Source: UBA4781 sp963674975 (lineage in GTDB: Bacteria; Chloroflexota; Anaerolineae; Anaerolineales; Anaerolineaceae). Taken from it: a DNA stretch of 64,000 nucleotides. Both the position numbers and the translations under genes were made by a program. Position 1 is the stretch's first letter. Each line of letters opens with the position of its first letter. This document shows positions 52,456 through 60,343 of this stretch, in pieces. Location: the NCBI GenBank assembly GCA_963674975.1, contig OY771913.1, forward strand, positions 2,170,001 to 2,234,000. The letters are read 5' to 3'. The notes beneath the pieces are model-generated. The model was not told the DNA's origin. It searched no databases and saw only the letters and a list, made by a program, of their open reading frames with translations.

Positions 52456-53932
52456 ACGAATTTTGATCTTTTTGATTGTTCTTAGTCTGGTTGGTTGTGC
52501 TGCTCCGCGGCAGGCAGCAGTTCCCACTGTTGCAGCAGAGCAGGGAACTGCCCAGCCTTCTCCTACTGTTGATCCCAAACCGGCGGGATATGTGGAATAT
52601 CTCAGCCAATCCGGGGATACACTCGCAGCAGTAGCCAGCCACTATGGCGTGGAAGAAGAAACGATCATTTTCGCGGATGAAGAAGTTGAGGATTTGCTGC
52701 TACCCCCCGGAACACGCCTGTTTGTTCCGGCTGTTTTAACCGCGGTTTCTCCTGATGAATTGCTTTTCCCGGATAGCGATCTGGTTTATTCCCCATCTAC
52801 CATCGGATTTGATTCCATCGCTTTCGTAGATGAAATGGGCGGAAAACTCTCGGAATACACCGAATTGATGAATGCCGGTACGACCCCCGGTGCGCAGATC
52901 CTTGAACAGCTTGCCCGGGAATTTTCGATCAACCCCCGCATTTTACTGACTTTGCTGGAATATGAAAGCGGCTGGGTGAGTGGAGACCCTCAGACAGAAA
53001 ATGAGGGAAAGTATCCATACGGTTTTGTTCAGGAAACGAAAGAATATCTGTATAAACAGCTTGGATTGGCGATTCGCCAGCTAGAGATCGGGTATTACGG
53101 ATGGCGCGCGGGTACACTTACCGACCTGACTTTTGCGGATGGTTCCACAGTACGCCTGGCGCCCAATTTAAACGCTGGAACAGTGGCGGTCATGGTGTAC
53201 GTTGCCAGCATATCTACACAGGCAGAATGGCAGGCGGCGTTCTATGGCGAAAACTCTATTCTGCAGGTGCATGAAGACTTTTTCGGAGATGCCTGGGCAA
53301 GAGCGGCTGAGGTGGAACCGCTTTTCCCGGCGGGCACGGTGCAGCCTGAAATGAATCTTCCCTTTGCCGAAGGCAGTACTTGGAACTATACCTGCGGACC
53401 GCATGAAGCCTGGGGAAAAGATGGACCGAAAGCGGCACTCGATTTTGCCCCTCCGCTGGATCGGGCAGGCTGTGGTACTTCCATCAAGTGGGCACTGGCT
53501 GCTGCAACCGGCTTGGTGGTGCGCGAAGGAACGGGCTTGTTGGTGCTTGACCTGGATGGTGACGGTTACGAACAAACCGGCTGGGATGTGCTGTACATGC
53601 ACCTTTCCAGCACCGATAAACCCGAAGTAGGAGATTTGGTGAAACAGGATGAACGGGTGGGGCATCCTTCCTGTGCAGGAGGCAGTTCTTCGGGTATTCA
53701 TATCCATCTCGCGCGCAAGCTCAATGGGGAATGGGTGTTGGCTGAAGGCGGGCTGCCGTTTGTATTAAGCGGCTACCGGGCTTATAACGGGGATGGATTT
53801 TGCGAAGGAACCCTTGAAAATGGCGATACGGTGGTAGAAGCTTACCCGTGGGGAAATTACCTGACACCGGTAACCCGCCCAGAAGCAACACCGCAGGTAC
53901 CCGCAGGAGATATGTATCAAGATGGTGAATAA
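52433..53932 (+). CDS. Lipoprotein with LysM and M23 peptidase domains (paralog B)
   Basis: 499 residues. Lipobox LVGC (Cys22), a Pro/Thr linker and a LysM module (about 53-100, VEYLSQSGDTLAAVASHYGV). Then comes the same two-part body as paralog A: a helical INPRILLTLLEYESGWVSGD region and an M23 domain with GPHEAWG, AALDF, VLYMHLS and GIHIHLAR. LysM should hold it on peptidoglycan. It arose with its upstream neighbour by tandem duplication, one copy having gained or the other lost the LysM part. Confidence 0.87.
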   Translation: MKMKFPGKRILIFLIVLSLVGCAAPRQAAVPTVAAEQGTAQPSPTVDPKPAGYVEYLSQSGDTLAAVASHYGVEEETIIFADEEVEDLLLPPGTRLFVPAVLTAVSPDELLFPDSDLVYSPSTIGFDSIAFVDEMGGKLSEYTELMNAGTTPGAQILEQLAREFSINPRILLTLLEYESGWVSGDPQTENEGKYPYGFVQETKEYLYKQLGLAIRQLEIGYYGWRAGTLTDLTFADGSTVRLAPNLNAGTVAVMVYVASISTQAEWQAAFYGENSILQVHEDFFGDAWARAAEVEPLFPAGTVQPEMNLPFAEGSTWNYTCGPHEAWGKDGPKAALDFAPPLDRAGCGTSIKWALAAATGLVVREGTGLLVLDLDGDGYEQTGWDVLYMHLSSTDKPEVGDLVKQDERVGHPSCAGGSSSGIHIHLARKLNGEWVLAEGGLPFVLSGYRAYNGDGFCEGTLENGDTVVEAYPWGNYLTPVTRPEATPQVPAGDMYQDGE

Positions 53933-54593
53933 GATCATACGGGCAGAATTTCACTGCCATTCCGCTTACTCGGTTGATAGCATCAATGAACTGGAACCGC
54001 TGCTGAAAACAGCACGGAAGAATGGCATTGATAGGCTGTGCATCACCGACCACAATACAACGGAAGGCGCGTTCAAAGCGCATGAAATGGATCCGGAACT
54101 GGTGGTGGTATCGGAAGAAGTACTTACTTCCAGTGGTGAATTGATCGGTTATTTCCTGCAGGATCAAATTCCAGCCAAATTATCTCCCCTGAAAACCATT
54201 GAACTGATGAAAGAGCAGGGCGCCTTCATCACCATTCCGCACCCCTGTGATGATTACCGCGCTTACTGGAAAGAAGGGGAGCTGGAAGCGCTTCTGCCGC
54301 TGGTGGACGCGGTGGAAGTATTCAACGCGCGCTGTTTTCGCCCCGAATTCAACGAGCGCGCCATGGAACTGGCGGAAAATGGGAAAAAACTGTTCACAGT
54401 TGGCTCGGATGCGCATACTTATCCGGAGGTAGGGCTGGCGACCCTCAAATTGCCTGATTTCCATAATGCAGAGGAACTGCGCGAGAGCTTGAAGCAGGCT
54501 GTCATGCAGACCGAACGCTTTTCGCCGCTGGAGCATATCAAAGCGGCTGGTCTGGTGAGATTATCCAAACTTTTCTCTTCAAGAAAGAAATAG
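53922..54593 (+). CDS. PHP-family phosphoesterase
   Basis: 223 residues. PHP metal motifs are EFHCHSAYSVD (about 8-18), CITDHNTTEGA (about 40-50), Glu at about 67, IPHPCD (about 106-111) and VGSDAHTYPEVG (about 164-175). The enzyme is a metal-dependent phosphoesterase related to RNase AM/YciV and histidinol phosphatase. It overlaps the M23 gene by 11 bases and is the last gene of the ino1 cluster. The substrate is unknown. Confidence 0.87.
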   Translation: MVNKIIRAEFHCHSAYSVDSINELEPLLKTARKNGIDRLCITDHNTTEGAFKAHEMDPELVVVSEEVLTSSGELIGYFLQDQIPAKLSPLKTIELMKEQGAFITIPHPCDDYRAYWKEGELEALLPLVDAVEVFNARCFRPEFNERAMELAENGKKLFTVGSDAHTYPEVGLATLKLPDFHNAEELRESLKQAVMQTERFSPLEHIKAAGLVRLSKLFSSRKK

Positions 54594-54611
54594 TTTCTGT
54601 TTTCTTTCCAA

Positions 54612-54640
54612 TGTCATCCTGAACGCTGGTGAAAGATCTC
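54612..54640. repeat. Possible copy of a dispersed intergenic repeat
   Basis: GTCATCCTGAACGCTGGTGA and the following AAGATCTC resemble the GTCATCCTGAGCGaaGCGAAGGATCTC element that is scattered between genes of many bacteria. A second piece, GATCCTGAGCAAG, lies at about 54680-54692. Only one degenerate copy is in the window. Confidence 0.4.
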
Positions 54641-54761
54641 TCCATTTTGGCTGCTTATCACTTCATATGTCGGGAAAACGATCCTGAGCAAGTAATCCTC
54701 TTGAAAATTCATTAATTCCCTTTGAAAGAAAAGCGATTTGAAGTAAAATTACTCAACTCGT

Positions 54762-54846
54762 GGCGCGGTGGCGGAATTAGGCAGACGCAGAGGACTTAAA
54801 ATCCTCCGGGTGTAAACCCTTGTGGGTTCAAGTCCCACCCGCGCTA
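54762..54846 (+). tRNA. tRNA-Leu(UAA)
   Basis: An 85-base class II tRNA. Acceptor GGCGCGG pairs with CCGCGCT (one G-T pair), discriminator A. The anticodon stem GAGGA/TCCTC encloses CTTAAAA, giving UAA. The long variable arm is GGGTGTAAACCC, and the T arm has GGGTTCAAGTCCC. A decayed copy of its 3' 66 bases lies 1.2 kb downstream. Confidence 0.96.
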
Positions 54847-55004
54847 CTTGTTGTTTAAAGAAATCTATTTAAGTCAAATTTTCCATTTCGATAATTTAAT
54901 CCTCTACGTTTAGTTATTTATTTTCATTGAGATCAGGGCATAAGCATGCCAAACTGATACCCTTCATATTCCAATAGGCGTAATATCTCCATTTTATGGG
55001 ATGA

Positions 55005-55033
55005 TTTACATTTCATTTTCACCATGCTATAGT
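55005..55033 (+). promoter_or_regulatory. Promoter of NBR1-domain lipoprotein paralog 2
   Basis: TTTACA (55005-55010), 17 bases, TATAGT (55028-55033), 27 bases before the start codon. Confidence 0.6.
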
Positions 55034-55060
55034 GAAATTGTCTAAAAAAGGGAAGAAAAA

Positions 55061-55960
55061 ATGAAACACGATTCGATTTGGAAGTTGATGCTTTTGATAT
55101 TATTTTTGGGGCTGACAGTTTCCTGTCGAGTAACAATCACCAGGAATGGGGAAAATGACGTTGATGCTGCGGTGCAGATGACCCTGGAAGCGATCCAGCA
55201 AACCCAGACGGCTGTTGCTGTTAATGCACAGGCTACTCCGCAGGAATCTTCTCCAGAAGATGATCAATCAGCACAGGAACCGCAGGTGGAAGATTCCGAA
55301 GAGGAAGAAGATACCTGTAATGTAAGCCGCTTTGTCAGTGAAACCATCCCCGATGGAACAACTTTTACTGCCGGTGAAGCATTTGCTAAGTCCTGGACCA
55401 TTCTTAATAATGGGACTTGTGACTGGAACACAGGTTACCGGATGGTTTTTGAGGAAGGGGATAGAATGGGTGGGGCTTTGACTATTCCCATTGACCACGT
55501 AATTCACCCCGGCGAAAGTTTCACGTTTAGTACCGCGCTTACTGCACCGGCTTCTAATGGAGATTACACAGGAGTCTGGCGAATTAAGTCAGATGATGAT
55601 GAGAATTTAGGCAAATATTGGGTCAAAATTACTGTGGGTGTACCGGTGACTTTTGCTGTTACCCATGTATCTTTCTATATGCCTCATTATTCAATTGACA
55701 TGGGCTGCCCGGGAAGTGTGACCGTTAGCGCCGAGATCACCACTTCCGATGGGGGAGTTGTAACCTTTAAATGGGATGATAGCCTTGGTTGTCCGGGCTG
55801 CGTGACTAAATCCATAAGCTTTGCTGGCGCTGAATCCAAGATTATTCAACATACAATGACAATTTCTTCCAGCGGGGATTATTGGGCGAAGATGTATATC
55901 GACGCACCAAACCACCAGTGGTTTGGTCCCGTAGATTTTCATGTGAACTGCACACCCTGA
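55061..55960 (+). CDS. Lipoprotein with NBR1-type Ig-like domain (paralog 2)
   Basis: 299 residues. Lipobox TVSC (Cys22), an acidic Gln/Glu-rich linker (about 45-85) and the NBR1-type Ig-like domain (about 88-195) with FAKSWTILNNGTCDWNTGY and NGDYTGVWRIKS. A second Ig-like domain (about 200-298) ends in DAPNHQWFGP. The same two-domain body occurs at 5910 and 56606. It has its own promoter and sits between tRNA-Leu and its displaced fragment. Surface exposed; the function is unknown. Confidence 0.85.
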   Translation: MKHDSIWKLMLLILFLGLTVSCRVTITRNGENDVDAAVQMTLEAIQQTQTAVAVNAQATPQESSPEDDQSAQEPQVEDSEEEEDTCNVSRFVSETIPDGTTFTAGEAFAKSWTILNNGTCDWNTGYRMVFEEGDRMGGALTIPIDHVIHPGESFTFSTALTAPASNGDYTGVWRIKSDDDENLGKYWVKITVGVPVTFAVTHVSFYMPHYSIDMGCPGSVTVSAEITTSDGGVVTFKWDDSLGCPGCVTKSISFAGAESKIIQHTMTISSSGDYWAKMYIDAPNHQWFGPVDFHVNCTP

Positions 55961-56048
55961 AGGCTGCTTCGATTCTGGCATTGCAGTAGGAAAAATTTTG
56001 GATAAGGAGAAAAGAAATTCCCCGAGTATCGGGGTGTTCTAAAAAGTA

Positions 56049-56113
56049 GCAGACACAGTGGGCTTAAAATCCTCCGGGGTAAACTCTTGTAGGTTCCAGC
56101 CCCACCCGCGCTA
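56049..56113 (+). pseudogene. Displaced 3' fragment of tRNA-Leu(UAA)
   Basis: 65 bases matching the 3' 66-67 bases of the tRNA-Leu at 54762, from the D arm GCAGAC to the acceptor CGCGCTA, with about nine differences and one gap. The TTAAAATCCTCCGGG and CCCACCCGCGCTAC parts are identical. The first 19 bases of the tRNA are missing, so it cannot work as a tRNA. Confidence 0.85.
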
Positions 56114-56198
56114 CTTTTGTTCATCTTTGGGGGAGTGCGATCAAAAGGCAATATAATAGAAATACGAAAATCTTATTGGTTAGAAAAGGAGATTGAGT

Positions 56199-56447
56199 AT
56201 GTCTGCTTGTGTGATTAACGCATTTCTTTCTGCACTTTTCCCGGGTATTGCTATTGGATTGATCTCAAGTGTGATGTGGGGTCCGATGAGCGGGGTTGGC
56301 AGAGCGGAAAATAATGAGAATACCTGGTACCTGCGCAAAAAGAAATATGGCAGTGCTTTTAAAGCCTGGTTCAGATTATTCCTGCCCTTTACATTGATCG
56401 CTTATGTGGTTTTTGTCGCTGCTCTGATATTCAAGTGTTATCAATAG
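56199..56447 (+). CDS. Small two-helix membrane protein
   Basis: 82 residues from the ATG at 56199, which has AAAAGGAGAT at good distance. Two hydrophobic helices (about 4-27 and 57-78) flank a basic loop (YLRKKKYGSAFKAWFR). Not recognised. It stands between the tRNA-Leu fragment and NBR1 paralog 3 on the same strand. Confidence 0.6.
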   Translation: MSACVINAFLSALFPGIAIGLISSVMWGPMSGVGRAENNENTWYLRKKKYGSAFKAWFRLFLPFTLIAYVVFVAALIFKCYQ

Positions 56448-56505
56448 AGATTTGAAATCCTGGATTATCTGCCTATAGGATATTAATTTAAAAATTCGGT
56501 AATCC

Positions 56506-56534
56506 TTGCAATTCAAAACACATTCCTTCATAAT
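56506..56534 (+). promoter_or_regulatory. Promoter of NBR1-domain lipoprotein paralog 3
   Basis: TTGCAA (56506-56511), 17 bases, CATAAT (56529-56534), about 70 bases before the start codon. Confidence 0.5.
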
Positions 56535-56605
56535 ATTCTTACCTGATCGAATGGCTGCGATACACCTTCGTTGATCTTTCAAATATATACAGGTAAAGGT
56601 GCAGC

Positions 56606-57487
56606 ATGAGGAAGCAATTATGGGTTCTGTCTATTTTTATCCTCATAGGGGGGATGATCGCGGGCTGTATCACGATTGAGACAGGCAGCAATCAGGGGAG
56701 TGGAAATACCGATGTAACACCAGTTCAATTGAATCAAGTTTCTCAATCACAGTCCGAAAGCACTCCAACCACGCAGCAGCAATCCTCTTCAAACCAATCA
56801 CAGCAAGAGCAGGCTCCACAGGAGCCGACCAATACGCCCCTGCCATGCAATAAAGCGAAATTCATCGAAGAAACCATCCCTGATAACACGCAGTTCGATC
56901 CCGGCGACACGTTCACCAAAACCTGGACCATGCGCAATGATGGTACCTGCACATGGGATAGTTCTTACCGGGTGGTTTTTAACTCCGGAGACCGGATGAA
57001 TGGAGAGACCTCCTATAATTTAACCACAAACGTAAAGCCCGGAGAATCGATTGATCTGAGTGTGCATCTCACCGCACCTGATGATGCCGGTACCTACAAG
57101 GGTTACTGGAATATCAAAGCGCCGGATGGAGATCTCTTTACTTTCTTTTATTCTCAGATCGAAGTGGTTGACAATACACCAGCCTTTGCGGTTACCGCTG
57201 TTACGACCAATCTTTCCAGTTCTTACAATCCCGGTACATGTCCCTATGCGCTGAGCTTGAAGGTCTCTATCAAGGCTAATGGACCGGGGACGGCAACCTA
57301 CCGGATAGAAACCAGCGATCTGGGTGTGCAGGGCACTCAAACGATGACCTTTGCATCGGCAGGTACCAAAACAATTTCTTATACCTGGACTTTCACTTAT
57401 TCCTCCGCTTATTGGATGAAGGTTCATATAGATGATCCAAATCACCAGACTTTTGGTCCATTTAATTTCACCGTAAACTGTCCTTAG
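56606..57487 (+). CDS. Lipoprotein with NBR1-type Ig-like domain (paralog 3)
   Basis: 293 residues. Lipobox IAGC (Cys21), a Ser/Gln-rich linker (about 30-80) and an NBR1-type Ig-like domain (about 83-190) with FTKTWTMRNDGTCTWDSSY and DAGTYKGYWNIKA. A second Ig-like domain ends in DDPNHQTFGPFNF. It is closest in motif detail to paralogs 1 and 2. A bidirectional terminator follows. The function is unknown. Confidence 0.85.
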   Translation: MRKQLWVLSIFILIGGMIAGCITIETGSNQGSGNTDVTPVQLNQVSQSQSESTPTTQQQSSSNQSQQEQAPQEPTNTPLPCNKAKFIEETIPDNTQFDPGDTFTKTWTMRNDGTCTWDSSYRVVFNSGDRMNGETSYNLTTNVKPGESIDLSVHLTAPDDAGTYKGYWNIKAPDGDLFTFFYSQIEVVDNTPAFAVTAVTTNLSSSYNPGTCPYALSLKVSIKANGPGTATYRIETSDLGVQGTQTMTFASAGTKTISYTWTFTYSSAYWMKVHIDDPNHQTFGPFNFTVNCP

Positions 57488-57530
57488 AAATAATACGGTT
57501 GAGAATTATCTAAAGGAATCTCTGCAATAA

Positions 57531-57571
57531 AAAAGGAGCACATTAAATAGAATGTGTTCCTTTTATTTTTT
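57531..57571. terminator. Bidirectional terminator between lipoprotein and dehydrogenase genes
   Basis: AAAAGGAGCACATT (57531-57544) pairs with AATGTGTTCCTTTT (57551-57564) with one G-T pair and a 6-base loop. A-run and T-run flanks serve both convergent genes. Confidence 0.85.
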
Positions 57572-57586
57572 CGATCAAATTAAAAA

Positions 57587-58633
57587 TCAGGGGATAAAGA
57601 CGGCTTTGATGATCTTGCCCTCCACGGCTGCTTGTACCCCTTCGCGGAAATTCTCCAGAGGATAGGTGGAAATGATATGTTTTACATCGATGCGCCGATC
57701 GGCGATCAAACGTAAGGCTTTTTCATGATGATATGGGTTGTAGATGCTGGATCCTATTAAGCGGATGCAGTCGTAATGTATTTTATTAAAGTCGAAAGGA
57801 AGCCAGGCTTGTCCCTTGGGCAGCCCTGCAAATACCACAATTTGACCGCCTTTACTGATACTATCCAATGCCTGCTGCTGTACAGCGGGGGCTGCGGTGG
57901 CAGTGATGATCAGATCTACTCCCACTCCCTTTGTGATGGAGCGAATGCGGTCAACGGTATTTTCATTGGTTGCGTTGATGATGTGATCTGGGTGAAAAGA
58001 ATTCACTATTGTCAGGCGGGTTTCATTGGGATCGATGATTATGATGGTATCAAGACCCTGGTTGTGCAGAAGCTGAAGGAAGAAACAACCAATTGTGCCG
58101 GAGCCGAAGATGGCAGCCGTGTGAACCGCGCTTAGATCAACCATATCCAGGGCATGCAGGCAGGCAGCCAGTGGTTCGGCAATCGCCGCAGCTTCGGCAT
58201 CCATACTTTCTGGAACGGGGTGGATAACCCCGTTTTGCAGGGCTTCCTGTGGAAGGACCAGATAATCAGCAAAACCACCTGACCAGGCTTGCCCGATCTC
58301 GCGGTAGTTCTGACATAACTCGGGCTGCCCGCGTCTGCAGAAATGGCAGGTTCCGCAGTAAACTACCGGCGCCAGTGCTATATGGGAGCCAGGTTTCCAT
58401 TTGGAAGCGACACGTGACCCGGCTGACTGGATTGTTCCGCAGACTTCGTGTCCCAGAATATAAGGGGGGGTAACTTTGCGATGTCCAAAACGGAGTGTGC
58501 GCAGATCCGAGCCGCACAGACCTACCGCGTCAACTTTCAATAAAACTTCATGATCGGAAATAGATGGGATGGGTATATTTTCAAGTGTATACGTTCCCGG
58601 TCCTTTATAGATCACTGCTTTCATATCTTTCAT
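57587..58633 (-). CDS. Zinc-dependent sugar-alcohol dehydrogenase (MDR family)
   Basis: About 348 residues from the ATG at 58633; the longer frame to 58750 lacks family similarity and crosses the regulator's promoter. Catalytic zinc ligands are in GLCGSDLRTL and GHEVCG; the structural zinc loop is CGTCHFCRRGQPELC. The NAD site is AAIFGSGTIGCFFLQLL. It resembles L-iditol (sorbitol) and galactitol-1-phosphate dehydrogenases and probably oxidises the alcohol phosphate delivered by the PTS encoded divergently. The substrate is inferred from context. Confidence 0.87.
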   Translation of the reverse strand: MKDMKAVIYKGPGTYTLENIPIPSISDHEVLLKVDAVGLCGSDLRTLRFGHRKVTPPYILGHEVCGTIQSAGSRVASKWKPGSHIALAPVVYCGTCHFCRRGQPELCQNYREIGQAWSGGFADYLVLPQEALQNGVIHPVPESMDAEAAAIAEPLAACLHALDMVDLSAVHTAAIFGSGTIGCFFLQLLHNQGLDTIIIIDPNETRLTIVNSFHPDHIINATNENTVDRIRSITKGVGVDLIITATAAPAVQQQALDSISKGGQIVVFAGLPKGQAWLPFDFNKIHYDCIRLIGSSIYNPYHHEKALRLIADRRIDVKHIISTYPLENFREGVQAAVEGKIIKAVFIP

Positions 58634-58745
58634 AATGTTCTCATTGTAATCACATTGGCTTAATCTGGTCAACTTGATTCTGATTTTTGTCAGAGAACGA
58701 TCATGTCGTTCAATCCAAATGTAAAAAAATATTATTCTGATCAGC

Positions 58746-58755
58746 AACACGTGTT
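58746..58755. promoter_or_regulatory. Palindrome AACACGTGTT between dehydrogenase and regulator
   Basis: A perfect ten-base palindrome in the divergent region, flanked by AGC and AGCT. It lies just upstream of the -35 box of the regulator gene and is a candidate operator. Confidence 0.4.
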
Positions 58756-58765
58756 AGCTAGATAC

Positions 58766-58794
58766 TTGATTTTCAATTTGAAACATGCTATAAT
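58766..58794 (+). promoter_or_regulatory. Promoter of the SorC regulator and PTS operon
   Basis: TTGATT (58766-58771), 17 bases, consensus TATAAT (58789-58794). The start would be near 58801. Confidence 0.75.
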
Positions 58795-58801
58795 TGGGTC
58801 T

Positions 58802-58832
58802 GAACAAAAGAACAATAGTGATCAAATGAACA
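58802..58832. promoter_or_regulatory. Direct-repeat candidate operator at the SorC gene start
   Basis: GAACAAAAGAACA (58802-58814) and GATCAAATGAACA (58820-58832) agree at 11 of 13 positions, 18 bases apart. They fill the space between the predicted transcript start and the start codon, where a ribosome site would be expected. Autoregulation by SorC is the likely reading. Confidence 0.45.
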
Positions 58833-58835
58833 CTT

Positions 58836-59780
58836 ATGGCGACTGATCCAATTACTTTAAAGCTAATGTATAAAATCGCACGTGCTTATTACGATGAGGG
58901 TTTAACACAGCAGGCAATAGGGGTGAAATTTGGGCTGTCGCGAATTAAAGTAGGGCGGTTATTGGAAAAAGCACGAAAAGAAAAATTAGTAAACATTACC
59001 ATCCAAGAACCAAAAATTGACGCGGATATCGAGCTTGAAAATCGCATCGAGCAGAAGTATAAGATCGATGAGGTCATATTGATACCGCGCAATGTTGATC
59101 ATCAGCGAACCTTACGCTCTCTCGGGCGAGCAACTGCAGATTTCTTGGATCGCGTCATTTCCGGTAATGAAGTAATTGGCATCACGTGGGGTGGTACCAT
59201 GCTGGCAATGGTGGATGCTCTGCACAGCAATAATTGGCCAAATATGCGCATTGTTCAACTGTTGGGAGGGCTGGGTTCATCCCAGGCAGATATGTATGCT
59301 GCTGACCTGACCATGCGTATGGCGCAGATGTTTGGCGCAAAAGCCCGCCTTCTATCAGCTCCCGGTATTGTACCCACTAAAGAAATTTGTGATGCTCTTC
59401 GCCAGGAGCAGCAGATCGAAGAGACGCTTGAATTAGGAAAAAAAGCGGATATTGCCATTGTTGGTTTGGGACGACCTACCTCCAGTTCACCCGTGATCAG
59501 ATACGGTATTCTTAACCCGGATGAATTAACTGAATTAGAAAAACAAGGAGCTGTAGGAGATATCGGTCTACGATTTATGGATGCCAGCGGCAAAAAAATT
59601 CAGAATGAAATTAACAACCGCATTATTGGGTTGGATTTTGAAGAATATAAGAATATTAGAAAATTAGTCGGTATTGCAGCGGGACCTGAGAAATATGAAG
59701 TTGTGAAAGCATCGCTTATCGGTAATTTACTTAGTGTTTTGATAACTGATTCGGAAATTGGGAAAAGATTGGTCGAGTAG
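58836..59780 (+). CDS. SorC/DeoR-type sugar-binding transcription regulator
   Basis: 314 residues. An N-terminal helix-turn-helix (about 17-50: YDEGLTQQAIGVKFGLSRIKVGRLL) and a C-terminal sugar-phosphate-binding domain of the SorC type (about 60-312) with GITWGGTMLAMVDAL and VGLGRPTSSSP. It probably senses the phosphorylated substrate of the PTS and controls both divergent units. There is no Shine-Dalgarno site before the ATG; repeat elements stand there instead. Confidence 0.9.
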   Translation: MATDPITLKLMYKIARAYYDEGLTQQAIGVKFGLSRIKVGRLLEKARKEKLVNITIQEPKIDADIELENRIEQKYKIDEVILIPRNVDHQRTLRSLGRATADFLDRVISGNEVIGITWGGTMLAMVDALHSNNWPNMRIVQLLGGLGSSQADMYAADLTMRMAQMFGAKARLLSAPGIVPTKEICDALRQEQQIEETLELGKKADIAIVGLGRPTSSSPVIRYGILNPDELTELEKQGAVGDIGLRFMDASGKKIQNEINNRIIGLDFEEYKNIRKLVGIAAGPEKYEVVKASLIGNLLSVLITDSEIGKRLVE

Positions 59781-59806
59781 AAAAATTCATTAAATATGGA
59801 GTTGAA

Positions 59807-60262
59807 ATGCAGCTTGGTTCAACGATCATTATAATCTTTGTTGTTGCGTGGGTATTTCAATACGCATTGACTTTTTTCCAGATGCGTCGATACAACAAAC
59901 GTTTAAGTGAATTAAAAAAACTAGGACCAACTGCAGTTGGTATGTCGGGTTCGATGTATAAAAGGCGCGCTTATGGAGTTCTGGTATTTAACAATGAAGA
60001 TAAGGTCGTTTGCGCTGAACAATTATCTGGTTGGACTGTATTCACTGGTCTAAAATCGGTAAAAGAACTTGAAGGGCTCACGCTCAATGATGTGAAGGAT
60101 GAGAGTGTGGAACTGCCTATATCAAAAAAAATTCGCAGTGCTTTTATAAACGCAGTTGAGCAGGTGGAAGCAGCGAGAAAGAAAGCTGCTGAAGTAGAAG
60201 CACAGAAACAAAATAAAGAACAATTTGCTGAGATTTCTTCAGGGGATAGCAAAAAAGATTAG
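59807..60262 (+). CDS. gutM: Glucitol operon activator-like protein GutM
   Basis: 151 residues. One N-terminal membrane helix (about 5-24), then the GutM domain with FFQMRRYNKRLSELKKLGPTAVG and KRRAYGVLVFNNEDKVVCAEQLSGWTVF. The tail is rich in Lys, Glu and Gln. GutM accompanies glucitol PTS operons, where it acts in activation by an unclear route; the membrane helix suggests contact with the transporter. It follows the regulator by 26 bases. Confidence 0.87.
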   Translation: MQLGSTIIIIFVVAWVFQYALTFFQMRRYNKRLSELKKLGPTAVGMSGSMYKRRAYGVLVFNNEDKVVCAEQLSGWTVFTGLKSVKELEGLTLNDVKDESVELPISKKIRSAFINAVEQVEAARKKAAEVEAQKQNKEQFAEISSGDSKKD

Positions 60263-60343
60263 AAAAGGAGGTGGTTATAAAAAATCGAAATTAAAGTGGG
60301 CTAAAAGTTAGTTAGTGAAAATAAAATTCGGAGGTTACTTATA

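Noticed and set aside
56049..56113. Second functional tRNA-Leu
   Set aside because: The 5' acceptor strand and part of the D arm are missing, and the anticodon stem is mispaired.
60263..60343. Small leader peptide after the strong AAGGAGG at 60265-60271
   Set aside because: Only a GTG-started seven-codon frame follows at poor spacing; no support beyond the site itself.
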